Positions 16,304 to 25,584 are shown, counted from the stretch's first letter. The stretch: DNA of 64,000 nucleotides from Undibacterium_A arcticum (GCF_042660705.1 NZ_JBHSUQ010000001.1), one strand, 5' to 3'. The notes: generated by a model from the sequence alone, not told the origin. Translations and numbers: made by a program.

Positions 16304-16850
16304 TTACAAGGTGGCGCCGCCGAGCGTGCGGTTGCATGGGCACAGCTCGTCGGTTTGCAGGCCGTCCAGGATGCGCAGGATTTCTTCCGGATTGCGGCCG
16401 ACGTTCAGGTTGTTGACCGACACGTGCTGGATCGTGTTGTCCGGATCGACGATGAAGGTGGCGCGCAGTGCGACGCCGGCGCTGTGGTCGCGCACGCCGA
16501 GCATGTCTACCAGGACGCCTTTCGAATCGCCGAACGAGTAGTGGTTCAGCTTGTTCAGGTCGGCGTGTTCACGGCGCCATGCCAGTTTGCAGAATTCATT
16601 GTCGGTCGAACCGCCCATCAGTACCGCATCGCGGTCGGCAAAGTCTTTCACCAGCGTGCCGAATTCAACGATCTCGGTCGGGCAGACGAAGGTGAAGTCT
16701 TTTGGGTAGAAGTAGATGATCTTCCATTTGCCGGGGAAGGACGTTTCGGTGATGATTTCGAAGGCCGATACGCCGTCTTCTTCGTGGTGGTTGAAGCCTG
16801 GCTTGGCGGCCGGGACTGCGAATGCGTCGAGTTTCGCCTACTGTTTTCAT
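16304..16850 (-). CDS. ahpC: AhpC-type two-cysteine peroxiredoxin, frameshifted as read
   Basis: The protein is a typical 2-Cys peroxiredoxin of about 182 residues. The N-terminal frame gives Lys-Pro-Gly-Phe-Asn-His-His-Glu-Glu, Phe-Pro-Gly-Lys-Trp-Lys and the peroxidatic Cys in Phe-Thr-Phe-Val-Cys-Pro-Thr-Glu; the C-terminal part has the resolving Cys in Glu-Leu-Cys-Pro-Cys-Asn. The first seven codons from ATG 16850, which has an AGGAG site, are in a different frame from the rest. Restoring two bases to the T run at 16832-16834 fixes this. Because everything else is conserved, I take the break as a probable sequence error. AhpC reduces H2O2 and organic peroxides. Confidence 0.88.
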
Positions 16851-17087
16851 GCGGGACTCCTGATTTGGATGGATGGAAAGCGGTCGATCGACCGCGCTAT
16901 AAATAGTATATGGCTATTAAATACAAATTGAAAATAGTATTTAACTAAATGCCCGATAGGTGACGCCAAGCTCGACGCCTGCTGCATCGTTCGATGCGGT
17001 GCGGGCATCGCCGATCGCTGGAATAACCAATAACCGAAAATTATGCCCGATTCCGGTCCGGCGCGTCTGCCGCCTGCCTGGGCGCGC

Positions 17088-17519
17088 TCAAAACACGATG
17101 ATGATGACCGATCCGGAAACGATCAGCGCGCCGCCCAAGGCGACCGGCCAGGTCAGCGTTTCACCGACGAACAGGATGCCGAGCACGATGGCCAGCGCGA
17201 CGCTCAATTTATCGACCGGCGCGACCTTGGACACCGGCCCCAGTTGCAGCGCACGGTAATAACAGAGCCAGGACAGGCCGGTGGCGATGCCGGACAATAC
17301 CAGAAACAGCCAGGTCGAGGGCGCCACCTGCTGCGGCTTCTGCCACTCATCGCGTGCCGAAATGATGGCCGCCGTGACGCACAGGATCACGATGGTGCGG
17401 ATGAAGGTCGCGTAGTTGGAATTGATGTTGGCGACACCGAGCTTGCCGAACAGCGCGGTCAGCGCGGCAAAGAAGGCCGAGCCGAACGCATACGATTGCC
17501 AGTTTGACGGGAGGTTCAT
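17088..17519 (-). CDS. single-domain EamA/DMT-family membrane protein
   Basis: The 143-residue protein from ATG 17519 has four to five hydrophobic helices with Leu-Ser-Gly-Ile-Ala-Thr-Gly-Leu-Ser-Trp-Leu-Cys-Tyr-Tyr-Arg-Ala and Pro-Val-Asp-Lys-Leu-Ser-Val. These are hallmarks of the half-size, about 140-residue branch of the drug/metabolite transporter superfamily, which works as a dimer. The substrate is unknown. A GGAG-like ribosome site is weak; the longer start at 17564 is unlikely. Confidence 0.85.
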   Translation of the reverse strand: MNLPSNWQSYAFGSAFFAALTALFGKLGVANINSNYATFIRTIVILCVTAAIISARDEWQKPQQVAPSTWLFLVLSGIATGLSWLCYYRALQLGPVSKVAPVDKLSVALAIVLGILFVGETLTWPVALGGALIVSGSVIIIVF

Positions 17520-17619
17520 CGTGATCCTTTGGAAAGCTGCGGGTGCGGCGCAATAGTGTGCCATCAGCGTGCGCCATCGGCGTGGTCGCGCCAGCCGCCA
17601 GTATAGGGGATGGGCGCGT

Positions 17620-17740
17620 TCAGATACCGACCGGATCGCCTTCCGGCGACCATTTGACGCGGGTCATGGTCCTCGCGATCGGGATCGGGTCGTGGATAGT
17701 GATGGTGATGCCGGGATGTTCGAGGCGTGCGCGGCCGGCA
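17620..17740 (-). pseudogene. decayed duplicate of the priA 3' end
   Basis: The minus strand encodes Leu-Glu-His-Pro-Gly-Ile-Thr-Ile...Asp-Pro-Ile-Pro, then Thr-Met-Thr-Arg-Val-Lys-Trp-Ser-Pro-Glu-Gly-Asp-Pro-Val-Gly-Ile and a stop. The intact priA at 21624-23651 ends with the same two blocks separated by about 36 residues. The copy has lost that middle piece and has substitutions. It is not expressed as a useful protein. It lies about 4 kb from the real gene and in the same orientation. Confidence 0.8.
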
Positions 17741-17892
17741 AGGGGGAATCCGTGCCAGAGATGCTCGCAGCCTGGCTGGCAAAGGCCGCTGGCCTGCGCC
17801 TGGCCGCAGACCGACATATCCTGCGCTCGCCGGGATGCGGCGACGCCAGGTTCAACCACCAGCACTTCCTGAACGGAGTTAGGCGTTAGGCG

Positions 17893-18192
17893 CTAGGCCC
17901 ACTTCTTGCCCAATTCCTCCAGCCCGGCCTGCTGCAGGTCCTCCGGCGTCATCGCGATCCGGAATTGGCAGTCTGCATTAAAGTGCAGGAACCATGGCTC
18001 GGCTAGCGCCGGGATCTGCGAGGCCCGCTCGACATTGACGATCAGCGTTGCGCCTCGGTGCCCGTTCTGCTCGGTAAAATAGACCGCTTCCGGCTTGAGG
18101 TCATCCAGGATGCGGCGAAGTGTGGCCCCTGCGGCGCCGTTTCGGACCGCGCTATTGAAAGGCTCGTGGGGGAAGACGACGTTGAGTAACAT
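17893..18192 (-). CDS. conserved protein of unknown function (about 99 residues)
   Basis: From ATG 18192 the protein begins Met-Leu-Leu-Asn-Val-Val-Phe-Pro-His-Glu-Pro-Phe-Asn and continues with Lys-Pro-Glu-Ala-Val-Tyr-Phe-Thr-Glu and Trp-Phe-Leu-His-Phe-Asn-Ala-Asp-Cys. The alternating strands and helices suggest a small ferredoxin-like fold, and I recall similar proteins annotated without experimental support. It has no membrane segment or signal. I do not assign a function. Confidence 0.65.
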   Translation of the reverse strand: MLLNVVFPHEPFNSAVRNGAAGATLRRILDDLKPEAVYFTEQNGHRGATLIVNVERASQIPALAEPWFLHFNADCQFRIAMTPEDLQQAGLEELGKKWA

Positions 18193-18354
18193 GCGCACGA
18201 TGCTTGACTCCTTTAGCTGGTGTCCGCCTGGCGGCGTGTGCATTGCACGCGGCGTGACGCTAGCGACAGATGAATGTTAAGCCTGGCCCGCCAGATCAGC
18301 GAGCATGGCCGGTCCAGGCTGGCCGCGCCCGGGTTGGCAGGTGGACAGCCCGTA

Positions 18355-18740
18355 CTACAGCCCATAGCGCGCTGCAGTGTTGAAAAAACCGCGCCAGCGG
18401 GTGATTTTCCCGCCTTTCACGGTGAATACATGGGCCCATTCGGACGCAAAATCTTCACCGCTGTCGAGCGCCGTTGATTGCTCCCATCCGAGTACGGTGA
18501 CATGCTCGCCGGCCTCGATGAATTCGCGCGGCTCAAACACGTGAATCGCGTCGGCCACCGGGATTGCCGCAAAAAGGCGGCCACCTCGTCGCGGTTGCGC
18601 CGCAGCCCGGCGTATGCCAAATTCTCCGAGCCGACGAACTGCCAGTCGACCTCGTCGGCCACCAGGTCCAGGATCGCCGCAACATTCCCCTCGCCGAAAG
18701 CGGTGTATACCCGTTGCACGATGGCAGTAGCGGCGCCCAT
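18355..18740 (-). CDS. SnoaL-like (NTF2-fold) protein, frameshifted as read
   Basis: Two frames join into a protein of about 128 residues. The N-terminal part has Val-Tyr-Thr-Ala-Phe-Gly-Glu-Gly-Asn-Val and Val-Asp-Trp-Gln-Phe-Val-Gly; the C-terminal part has Ala-Gly-Glu-His-Val-Thr-Val-Leu-Gly-Trp-Glu and Lys-Ile-Thr-Arg-Trp-Arg-Gly-Phe-Phe-Asn-Thr. This is the SnoaL-like cone fold used by many polyketide cyclases, isomerases and stress proteins. The break is at the A run 18571-18575 and needs one added base. The ATG at 18740 has a GGAGG box. Confidence 0.75.
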
Positions 18741-19216
18741 GTCATGCCTCCTGTTGGCGAACCACCCAGAAAATAGGGATCAGAGTCGCAGTGATGCCGA
18801 CGACGCGATTTGCAGGACGATGCACACACTGCGGCAGCACCGCAGCCGTAGGGAGAACCTTGCGAGTCTTGAACTTTAGTATTTTTCGCTCCGAATACTA
18901 TGCGCAAGCGCTGCGCAATTGCGTTGCATCAAACGGCCGCCAGCAAAATCCGGTCGCCTGACGCGCGAATGGCGGGCGTCAGGGGTGGCAATAATCCCGG
19001 TTTGACGCAGCCGCCGATGAAAGTGCCTGGATGATGGATTACACTGAATCGATGATGATGGCACTCGCTTTGAGTACTTGGGATCGACTGCGATAAGGTT
19101 GGACCTCTGCAAGTTTTGACTGGACCTATGCAAATTTTGACCGAAGGGTTAAGTGACGGCGGGGATGGCTGGCTTGCCGTTTTGTGGGATTGTTACTTTG
19201 GTCAGGTGAGGTAATC
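18741..19216. other. intergenic region with a tandem 21-bp repeat
   Basis: No convincing gene is seen. At 19100-19141 there is a tandem pair, each unit reading TGGACC then CTCTGCAAG or CTATGCAAA, then TTTTGAC. Repeated terminal motifs of this kind occur at the ends of IS21-family elements, so this may be a relic end. No transposase is nearby. Confidence 0.45.
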
Positions 19217-20192
19217 ATGAGACGGGTTGTCGCGTGTGCTTCGATTGCGCTGTCGCTACTGACCGCGCACGGCGTCCGTGCCGCCGACTTGAGAATCGAC
19301 CCGCAGCAGAAAAAAAGCGGCAATGGCAAAGGTGTCGAGAGCCGCAGGCTCGTGATCCGGGTCGCGCCGGGCGAATGGGGCGATGCAACACCGGAGGAAA
19401 TCGAGACCTTGCTATACGCGGTCGCCGGCACACTGCTGACGCATTTTCCGGAACGGCAACTCGATCCCATCGTCGTCTCGCCCACCCGCCAAGACCCTGT
19501 TGTGTTGTACCAAAAGGGACCGGCAAACGAATACCAGGTCCATTTGGCGGCCAAAGGCAAGCGCTGGGCAGAGTTCGTCTATGAGTTCTCGCACGAGCTA
19601 TTTCATATCCTTGCCAACTACGAGAATCACGCGCCGCCCAAAATTGCATCGTACCTGTGGTTCGAGGAAACGATGTGCGAGGCCGTCTCGATGTATACCT
19701 TGATACAGATGTCCATGACCTGGGAGCAGTCCCCGCCGCGCGCGGAATGGGCGTCCTACGCACCCACATTCACCGGGTTTACCGGACGCGTGCTGAACGA
19801 GCCACATCGCCAGCTGCCTGCCAACACGTCACTGGCGCAATGGTTCCGGGAAAATGGGCCGCTGTTGCTCGAAAATCCTTATCTGCGCGGCAAGAACGAG
19901 TTGATCGCCAATCTGTTCCTGCCCATCCTCGAGCATAGCCAGGACTGGCAGGCGGTCGGTTTCCTCAATCTCGACGCGCCACAAGGGAAGATCGGTTTAT
20001 GATTACCTTGCCAGCTGGCACAGCAGGACCCCGCCGCAGCACCAGGAATTCACCCGTCTCGCGATGCGGATGTTCCAGTTCGACGCACCCGAGGCGGCTG
20101 GACACAAGCTGATCACGGTTGGGTCGCAAGCGCCGGTATTGGATCAACCCGGCGCAGCGCAGCCAGTGGTAACGGGTGCCAGCCCGGGATAG
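19217..20192 (+). CDS. secreted HExxH zinc-peptidase-like protein, frameshifted near its end
   Basis: The protein starts at ATG 19217 with a clear signal peptide ending near Gly-Val-Arg-Ala-Ala-Asp. The central segment Glu-Phe-Ser-His-Glu-Leu-Phe-His-Ile-Leu contains a zinc-binding HExxH motif, and a Trp-Phe-Glu-Glu-Thr a short distance later could supply the third ligand, in the gluzincin manner. As read it ends at 20002 (about 261 residues), but another frame continues Ser-Val-Tyr-Asp-Tyr-Leu-Ala-Ser-Trp-His...Gln-Glu-Phe-Thr-Arg-Leu to 20192, which suggests lost bases at about 19988. It probably acts in the periplasm or outside. Its substrate is unknown. Confidence 0.68.
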
Positions 20193-20604
20193 ACGTAGTC
20201 GCCTCCTCCTCCCTATGTAACAAAATTTCATGACTCGGTGCGCGTTCAATGGAATGATATGTTGTTGCGCGTATTGCAGGCAAGCACCTGCAACCTCAGG
20301 CATATAACGCTAATTTAATCCTGATTAAAGCTTGAACTGCACATTTTTCGACCTAGAATTTTAGTAACATTGATTCGCACGACGGCTTGAAATCGGTTGC
20401 ATCGAAGGGCTGGTGCGGAGTATCGAATATGCATGTAATTTTATTTCGGTGAGATAAGCATGCCTGAAGGATAGCTTGCGGTGAGGCTAGACGGTTTCAT
20501 GCTGGCAAGCTCGGGGGCGGCTCTTTCGACTGATGATGCGCGCAAGGCACAGCTGTGACGGAGTCGCCAGACAAGGTGTCGTTTTTCGCTGGCTGGAGGC
20601 TGAC
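20193..20604. other. intergenic region before the DUF4148 gene
   Basis: This moderately AT-rich stretch should hold the DUF4148 promoter. I see no gene or RNA structure that I can support. Confidence 0.4.
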
Positions 20605-20994
20605 ATGAAAATCAGACATTTGATTGCTGCGGTAATTGCGTTATCGGCGGTTGCTACTGTTGGTTCAACTTTTGCAGAGCGCTATTCTGACGAACCGGTC
20701 GCGGTGTCGACCAAAACCCGTGCAGAAGTGCAGGCTGAATTGGCACAAGCGCGTGCCGAAGGCTTATTGATGAATCCGGGTGAAGGTGCATATCCGGACG
20801 AATTGACCGGGCCGAATATCGGCGCACGCGGGGTCGCTGGCTCTCGCTATTCCGGTCGCACGCGCGCAGAAGTGCGGGCCGAATTGGAGCAGGCCCGTGC
20901 ACAAGGTTTGTTGATCAATTCGGGGGAAGGCGCGTACATGGGTGAATGGACCCGACCGAATGCGGGCGCACGCGGTGGCGCTGGCTCGCGCTAG
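20605..20994 (+). CDS. DUF4148-type exported protein with two internal repeats
   Basis: The 129-residue protein has a signal peptide cleaved near Gly-Ser-Thr-Phe-Ala. The mature part consists of two copies of a unit reading Thr-Arg-Ala-Glu-Val-x-Ala-Glu-Leu-x-Gln-Ala-Arg-Ala, then Gly-Leu-Leu, then Gly-Glu-Gly-Ala-Tyr, about 55 residues apart. This unit is typical of DUF4148 proteins, which are abundant in Burkholderiales and whose function is unknown. The ATG at 20605 has a GGAGG ribosome site. It is a single-gene unit. Confidence 0.85.
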   Translation: MKIRHLIAAVIALSAVATVGSTFAERYSDEPVAVSTKTRAEVQAELAQARAEGLLMNPGEGAYPDELTGPNIGARGVAGSRYSGRTRAEVRAELEQARAQGLLINSGEGAYMGEWTRPNAGARGGAGSR

Positions 20995-21119
20995 TCCGTG
21001 GTACCCGCGCAGAGGCAGGAGCAGGTACGAGCTGACGCGATGAAGTATGCAGATTCGATCCGGAAGACAGGTAGCGGCTATAGGGCAATCGCACGAAGAA
21101 CCGCATGAACATTGGTGCT

Positions 21120-21386
21120 GCCGGGTTGAGTTCCCTCCCCTCCTGCGACAAGCTCAGGACATGCTTGCAGGGGGAGGGTTAGGGGCGCAGCAGGGAATTC
21201 AGGTGGCATGCCTCCTGCCTGCGTAGCGGTATCCGCCTGCAAGCGGATATGCGCACTGCAAGTGGGGGTAGTGCGGTCGATGAATGATGCATGTTGCCGA
21301 TCGACCGTCCTACCCCCATCCCAACCTTCCCCCTGCAAGGGGGAAGGGGCGAGAAGCGCTAGCCTGCAACGATCTTCATGTAATCG
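21120..21386 (+). repeat. long palindromic intergenic repeat, full-length copy
   Basis: It begins GCCGGGTTGAGTTCCCTCC and ends ...CAACGATCTTCATGTAATCG, with nested G-rich and C-rich inverted arms in between. A short, internally deleted and inverted copy with the same two ends lies at 25284-25379. Related cores without these ends are at 28205-28331, 44264-44362 and 45811-45910. It fills the gap between the DUF4148 gene and priA; the rest of that gap (to 21623) holds the GGGACTTACGCAAAA motif at 21466-21480 and no gene. Confidence 0.75.
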
Positions 21387-21623
21387 CCCTGCTAGCGCTA
21401 GCTAACCGCTGATTGGCGGCGTCAAGCGCCTGTGCTGGTATTTGTCGTGATATTTCATATTTTTTGGGACTTACGCAAAATTCGGACGTAGGGTGCGCCC
21501 TGCGCACCGATGCAGCCGCCATCTTGCCTCCCCGACGGACGGTGCGCATGTCGCACCCCAATACAACGGTGTCCACCGTCCCGGCGACGGCATCATCATG
21601 CGCCAAGCGTGCCACGCATCGGC

Positions 21624-23651
21624 TCAAATATCGACCGGATCGACTTCCAGCGACCATTTGACACGGCTCTTCATGGCGCGCAATTCGGCCATCCAGCGCT
21701 TCAGAAACGCCTGCAGCGCCGGCCGCGATGCGCATTCGACCAGCAACTGGGCCCGCTCGACGTTGGCGACGCGGGTCATCGTCATCGGGATCGGGTCGTT
21801 GATGGTGATACCGGGATGTTCGAGGCAGTTCGCGGCCTGTTGCAGGAAGTCGAGTGCAATCTGCAGCTCCCTGGCCTCGGCCCGCAGCAGCGCCTGATAG
21901 ATGTAGGGCGGCAGGTGGGCTTGCTGGCGCTCTTCCAGCAGCGCGCCGGCGAAGTGGTCGTAGTCGTGGTTGACCACTGCGCTGTACAGCGGATGCTGCG
22001 GGTAGCGGCTCTGGATCAGCACTTCGCTGGCGCTGCCGCCCTCCTTCTGGGCGGCGCGGCCGGCGCGGCCGGCCACTTGCATCAACTGCGCGAACAGCCG
22101 TTCGCTGGCGCGGTAATCCTGTGAAAACAGCGCGGTGTCGGGATTGAGCACGCCGACCAGGGTCAGATTCTTGAAGTCGTGGCCCTTGGCGACCATCTGG
22201 GTCCCGATCAGGATGTCGACCTCGCCGCGGTGCACGCTGTCGAACGCGGCTTGCGCGCTGCCCTTCAGGCGGGTCGAATCGGCGTCGATGCGCAGGATGC
22301 GGGCTTGCGGAAACAGGCGCTGCAGGCCTTCCTCGACGCGTTGGGTGCCGCGCCCGAGCGGTTGCAGGTCGACGTTGCCGCAGGTTGGGCAGGCGCGCGG
22401 GATGCGCAGTTCCAGGCTGCAGTGATGGCAGCGTAGCCGGTGCTCCGGCTTATGCAGCACCATGAAGGCGGTGCAGCGTGGGCAATCGCTGACCCAGCCG
22501 CAGGCGTCGCAGTTGATCACCGGTGCATAGCCGCGCCGGTTCAGGAACAGGAGTGATTGCTCACCGCGCTCCAGACGCAGTCGCAATGCGGCGATCAGGG
22601 TCGAGGTCAGGCCCTCGGTGGGCTTGTCGGTTTCCATGTTGATCAGCCGCACGGTCGGCAGCAGCGCGTCTTTGACCGCCCGCTCGCGCAGTTCCAGCTT
22701 GCGATAACGCCCGCTTTGCGCGTGCTGCCAGCTCTCCAGCGATGGCGTCGCCGAACCCAGCACGATCGGGATCGCCAGCTGGTGCGCGCGCCACACCGCC
22801 AGGTCGCGCGCCGAATAGCGCAGCCCTTCCTGCTGCTTGTAGGACGGGTCGTGCTCTTCGTCGATCACGATCAGTTTCAGTTGCGGCAACGATGCCAGGA
22901 TCGCGAGGCGGGTGCCGAGGATGATGCGGGCCTGCCCCAGATGAGCCGCCAGCCAGTGCGTCATGCGCTCGCCTTCGGCCAGGCTGCTGTGCAAGGTGGC
23001 CAGCATGACGCCGGGGAAACGGGCGCGGATATTGCCCTCCAGCTGCGGCGTCAGGTTAATCTCCGGCACCAGGATCAGGATCTGCGCTGCGTCTTGCTGC
23101 GCCAGGATTTGCGCCGCGGCCTGCAGATAGACTTCGGTCTTGCCGCTGCCGGTGACGCCGTACAGCAGGTGCGGTGCGAAGCCGCGGGCGCCCGCGATCG
23201 CGTCCGCGGCCTGCTGCTGCGCCGGGTTCAGGGCCGGCATCTGGTGCGGCGTGGCATCGTGCGGTGCGCCCTGCTCCGCTTGCTTGGCCAGTTTCTTCAC
23301 TGCGCGATCGAGCGCGACGGTCTTTTCGGCCCGCAAATTCTTCGGCAAACCCGGGATCGCGACTTCGCCCAGCGGCCGCTGGTAATAGTCGGCCGCGAAG
23401 CCGCACAGCGCCAGCCACCGGTCCGATAACGGCGGCAGCTGCGCGCGCAGCGCCAGCACCTGCTTGAGCTTGTGGTCGGCGACTTCACTGCTGTGCTTGA
23501 CCTCGACGATCAATCCGACCACTTCGCGCCGCCCGAACGGCACCAGCACCAGCTGTCCGCAAGCTGGCAATGCTGACAGCTTGTCATCACCGCACCAAAG
23601 GTAATCGAAACAGATGTCAAGCGGGGTATCGAGTGCGATTTGACAATGCAA
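21624..23651 (-). CDS. priA: primosomal replication-restart helicase PriA
   Basis: The 675-residue protein has the N-terminal DNA-binding region, Walker A Gly-Val-Thr-Gly-Ser-Gly-Lys-Thr at about 165-172, a DEEH box, the zinc-binding Cys cluster (Cys-Asp-Ala-Cys, Cys-Pro-Arg-Cys, Cys-His-His-Cys, Cys-Pro-Thr-Cys) and helicase motifs V and VI (Gly-Thr-Gln-Met-Val-Ala-Lys-Gly-His-Asp; Gln-Val-Ala-Gly-Arg-Ala-Gly-Arg). PriA recognises stalled forks and reloads the replicative helicase. Its pairing with hemE is common in Burkholderiales. A decayed copy of its 3' end lies at 17620-17740. Confidence 0.97.
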   Translation of the reverse strand: MHCQIALDTPLDICFDYLWCGDDKLSALPACGQLVLVPFGRREVVGLIVEVKHSSEVADHKLKQVLALRAQLPPLSDRWLALCGFAADYYQRPLGEVAIPGLPKNLRAEKTVALDRAVKKLAKQAEQGAPHDATPHQMPALNPAQQQAADAIAGARGFAPHLLYGVTGSGKTEVYLQAAAQILAQQDAAQILILVPEINLTPQLEGNIRARFPGVMLATLHSSLAEGERMTHWLAAHLGQARIILGTRLAILASLPQLKLIVIDEEHDPSYKQQEGLRYSARDLAVWRAHQLAIPIVLGSATPSLESWQHAQSGRYRKLELRERAVKDALLPTVRLINMETDKPTEGLTSTLIAALRLRLERGEQSLLFLNRRGYAPVINCDACGWVSDCPRCTAFMVLHKPEHRLRCHHCSLELRIPRACPTCGNVDLQPLGRGTQRVEEGLQRLFPQARILRIDADSTRLKGSAQAAFDSVHRGEVDILIGTQMVAKGHDFKNLTLVGVLNPDTALFSQDYRASERLFAQLMQVAGRAGRAAQKEGGSASEVLIQSRYPQHPLYSAVVNHDYDHFAGALLEERQQAHLPPYIYQALLRAEARELQIALDFLQQAANCLEHPGITINDPIPMTMTRVANVERAQLLVECASRPALQAFLKRWMAELRAMKSRVKWSLEVDPVDI

Positions 23652-24106
23652 TGCAGCATGGACTTAATGTGAAGCCTGAGGAAATGCGCTAACTATCGGT
23701 TTCATAAGCACTTTATTAACTATCCACAGACACTGTGGATAACTTTGTTGATAAGTCGCCCTTGACAGCGTTTGCGGCCTTATTTTATGCGGGTCTATAT
23801 AGATTGCTTATTTGAAATGCAAATAATAAATCGTTTAAAATCAATGACTTAGAATTTCATCGCTGCAGCGCAAAAAATAAATTTAATTTCTTTTGGTGCG
23901 CTCTTTTTGTGTGCATAACTGGTTGTGCAACGGCATGGGGAGCGCACCGCGCAGGCGCATATTCATGGTCTTTGTGATAACTGTGAATTGTTATCCACTC
24001 GTGTTGTCCGGTGCCGCCCGCGCGCTTAGCGGACGCTCACTTCACAGGGTGCGGGAAGGTCCGCCGGCGCGCATTTCGGCGCCGCGGATGCGTGCGCCGA
24101 TGTGGA
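23652..24106. other. AT-rich gap with DnaA-box-like sequences
   Basis: The 455 bases between priA and hemE contain CTATCCACA (23720-23728) and a perfect box TGTGGATAA (23734-23742) in inverted array, TGTGCATAA (23910-23918) and TTATCCACT (23991-23999), around a strongly AT-rich core (about 23770-23890). No gene is convincing. This could be a DnaA-binding regulatory site or an origin-like region. Confidence 0.45.
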
Positions 24107-25180
24107 TCAGGCGCTGGTTTGCGCGCGGCTGATTTGGTGCACAGCATCAACCATCACCGCGACCGCTTCCGGCGGCGTGAATTGCGAGATGCCGTGACCG
24201 AGATTGAACACGTGACCGGCGCCGGGGCCGTACGCGGCCAGCACCTTGCCGACTTCGGCGCGGATCTGCGCATGGTTGGCGAACAGCACCGCCGGATCCA
24301 GGTTGCCCTGCAGCGCGACCTTGTGACCGATCAGCGCGCGCGCCTTGGTCAGGTTCACGGTCCAATCCAGCCCGACCGCATCGCTGCCGATGGCGGCGAT
24401 CTGGTCCAGCCACAGTCCGCCGCCCTTGGTAAATACGATCGACGGAATCCGCACGCCGTCCTTCTCGGTTTTCAGCTGGCGCATCACTTCGCGCATGTAA
24501 TGCAGCGAAAACTCCTGGTAGGCGCCGTCGGCCAGCGCGCCGCCCCACGAGTCGAACAGCATCACGGCCTGCGCGCCGGCGTCGATCTGCGCATTCAGGT
24601 AGGCCGCCACCGCGGTCGCATTGGTCTGCAGGATGTGGTGCATCAGGTCCGGCCGGTCGTACAGCATGGTCTTGACGGTGCGGTAGTCGTCCGAACTGCC
24701 GCCTTCGACCATATAGCACGCCAGCGTCCACGGGCTGCCGGAAAAGCCGATCAGCGGCACCCGCCCGTTCAGCTCGCTACGGATCTGGGTCACCGCGTCG
24801 AATACGTATTGCAGCGTGCCCAAGTCAGGCGCACGCAAGGCCAGCACCGCCTTTTCATCGCGCAGCGGACGCTCGAACTTGGGGCCTTCGCCATCGGCGA
24901 AGAACAGGCCCAGCCCCATCGCGTCCGGCACCGTCAGGATGTCGGAAAACAGGATCGCGGCATCGAGCGGATAGCGCTCGAGCGGCTGCAGCGTGACTTC
25001 GGTCGCGTAGTCGGGGTTCTTGGCGAGGCCGAGGAAGGAGCCGGCTTTTTGGCGGGTGGCGCGGTATTCCGGCAGATAACGTCCGGCCTGGCGCATCAGC
25101 CACAGCGGCGTGTAATCGGTCGGCTGGCGCAGCAAGGCGCGCAGGAAGGTGTCGTTCTGGAGCGGGGCGAATGGTGGCAT
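24107..25180 (-). CDS. hemE: uroporphyrinogen decarboxylase
   Basis: The 357-residue protein has the N-terminal signature Trp-Leu-Met-Arg-Gln-Ala-Gly-Arg-Tyr-Leu-Pro-Glu-Tyr, the catalytic Asp in Ala-Ile-Leu-Phe-Ser-Asp-Ile-Leu, and the central Gly-Phe-Ser-Gly-Ser-Pro-Trp-Thr-Leu-Ala-Cys-Tyr motif. It decarboxylates the four acetate side chains of uroporphyrinogen III to give coproporphyrinogen III in heme synthesis. Length is normal for the family. It is upstream of priA on the same strand, but 455 bases separate them. Confidence 0.97.
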   Translation of the reverse strand: MPPFAPLQNDTFLRALLRQPTDYTPLWLMRQAGRYLPEYRATRQKAGSFLGLAKNPDYATEVTLQPLERYPLDAAILFSDILTVPDAMGLGLFFADGEGPKFERPLRDEKAVLALRAPDLGTLQYVFDAVTQIRSELNGRVPLIGFSGSPWTLACYMVEGGSSDDYRTVKTMLYDRPDLMHHILQTNATAVAAYLNAQIDAGAQAVMLFDSWGGALADGAYQEFSLHYMREVMRQLKTEKDGVRIPSIVFTKGGGLWLDQIAAIGSDAVGLDWTVNLTKARALIGHKVALQGNLDPAVLFANHAQIRAEVGKVLAAYGPGAGHVFNLGHGISQFTPPEAVAVMVDAVHQISRAQTSA

Positions 25181-25283
25181 CGGAGATCAATCAGTGCGGG
25201 TGAGGCGCGGTAAGTACTTTTGGGTGGCCGCTATTATCTCATTGCTTCGCGGCTGCAAGCGCGCGGACGGTCGAGCGGCACAG

Positions 25284-25379
25284 CGATTGCATGAAGATCG
25301 TTGCTGCCTAAGGCTTCTCGCCCCTTCCCCCTTCGACAAGCTCGGGACATGCTTGCAGGGGGAGGGAACTCAACCCGGC
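25284..25379 (-). repeat. short inverted copy of the 21120-21386 repeat
   Basis: It has both ends of the full-length element (CGATTGCATGAAGATCGTTGC and GGGAACTCAACCCGGC) but lacks most of the middle. It is in the opposite orientation to the full copy. Confidence 0.72.
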
Positions 25380-25441
25380 CGCAGCGGACCATCGTCCACA
25401 ACTCATCCTCCAGATTACGTGATGCAAAAACAGCCATCCTA

Positions 25442-25478
25442 TTGCAGCATGCCAACATCTAAATTATAATCATTCTCA
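25442..25478 (+). promoter_or_regulatory. promoter overlapped by a Fur box
   Basis: TTGCAG (25442-25447), 17 bases, then a perfect TATAAT (25465-25470). TTATAATCATTCTCA at 25464-25478 matches the 7-1-7 Fur consensus TGATAATNATTATCA (complement strand) at 13 of 15 positions and covers the -10 box. It lies 107 bases upstream of the di-heme peroxidase start, so the following genes should be repressed by Fur when iron is sufficient. Confidence 0.78.
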
Positions 25479-25584
25479 TTAAGATTCGCGTTATAGCCGA
25501 TACCCCACGCAGCGACGACTTCCGCACCGCCTGTGCCAAGTCCGGCATTGCGGCGTCGATCCTGTCAAAAGATAAAGAAAAATC

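Noticed and set aside
23720..23999. Calling this the replication origin
   Set aside because: DnaA boxes are too few and dnaA-dnaN are not adjacent; kept only as a finding to test.
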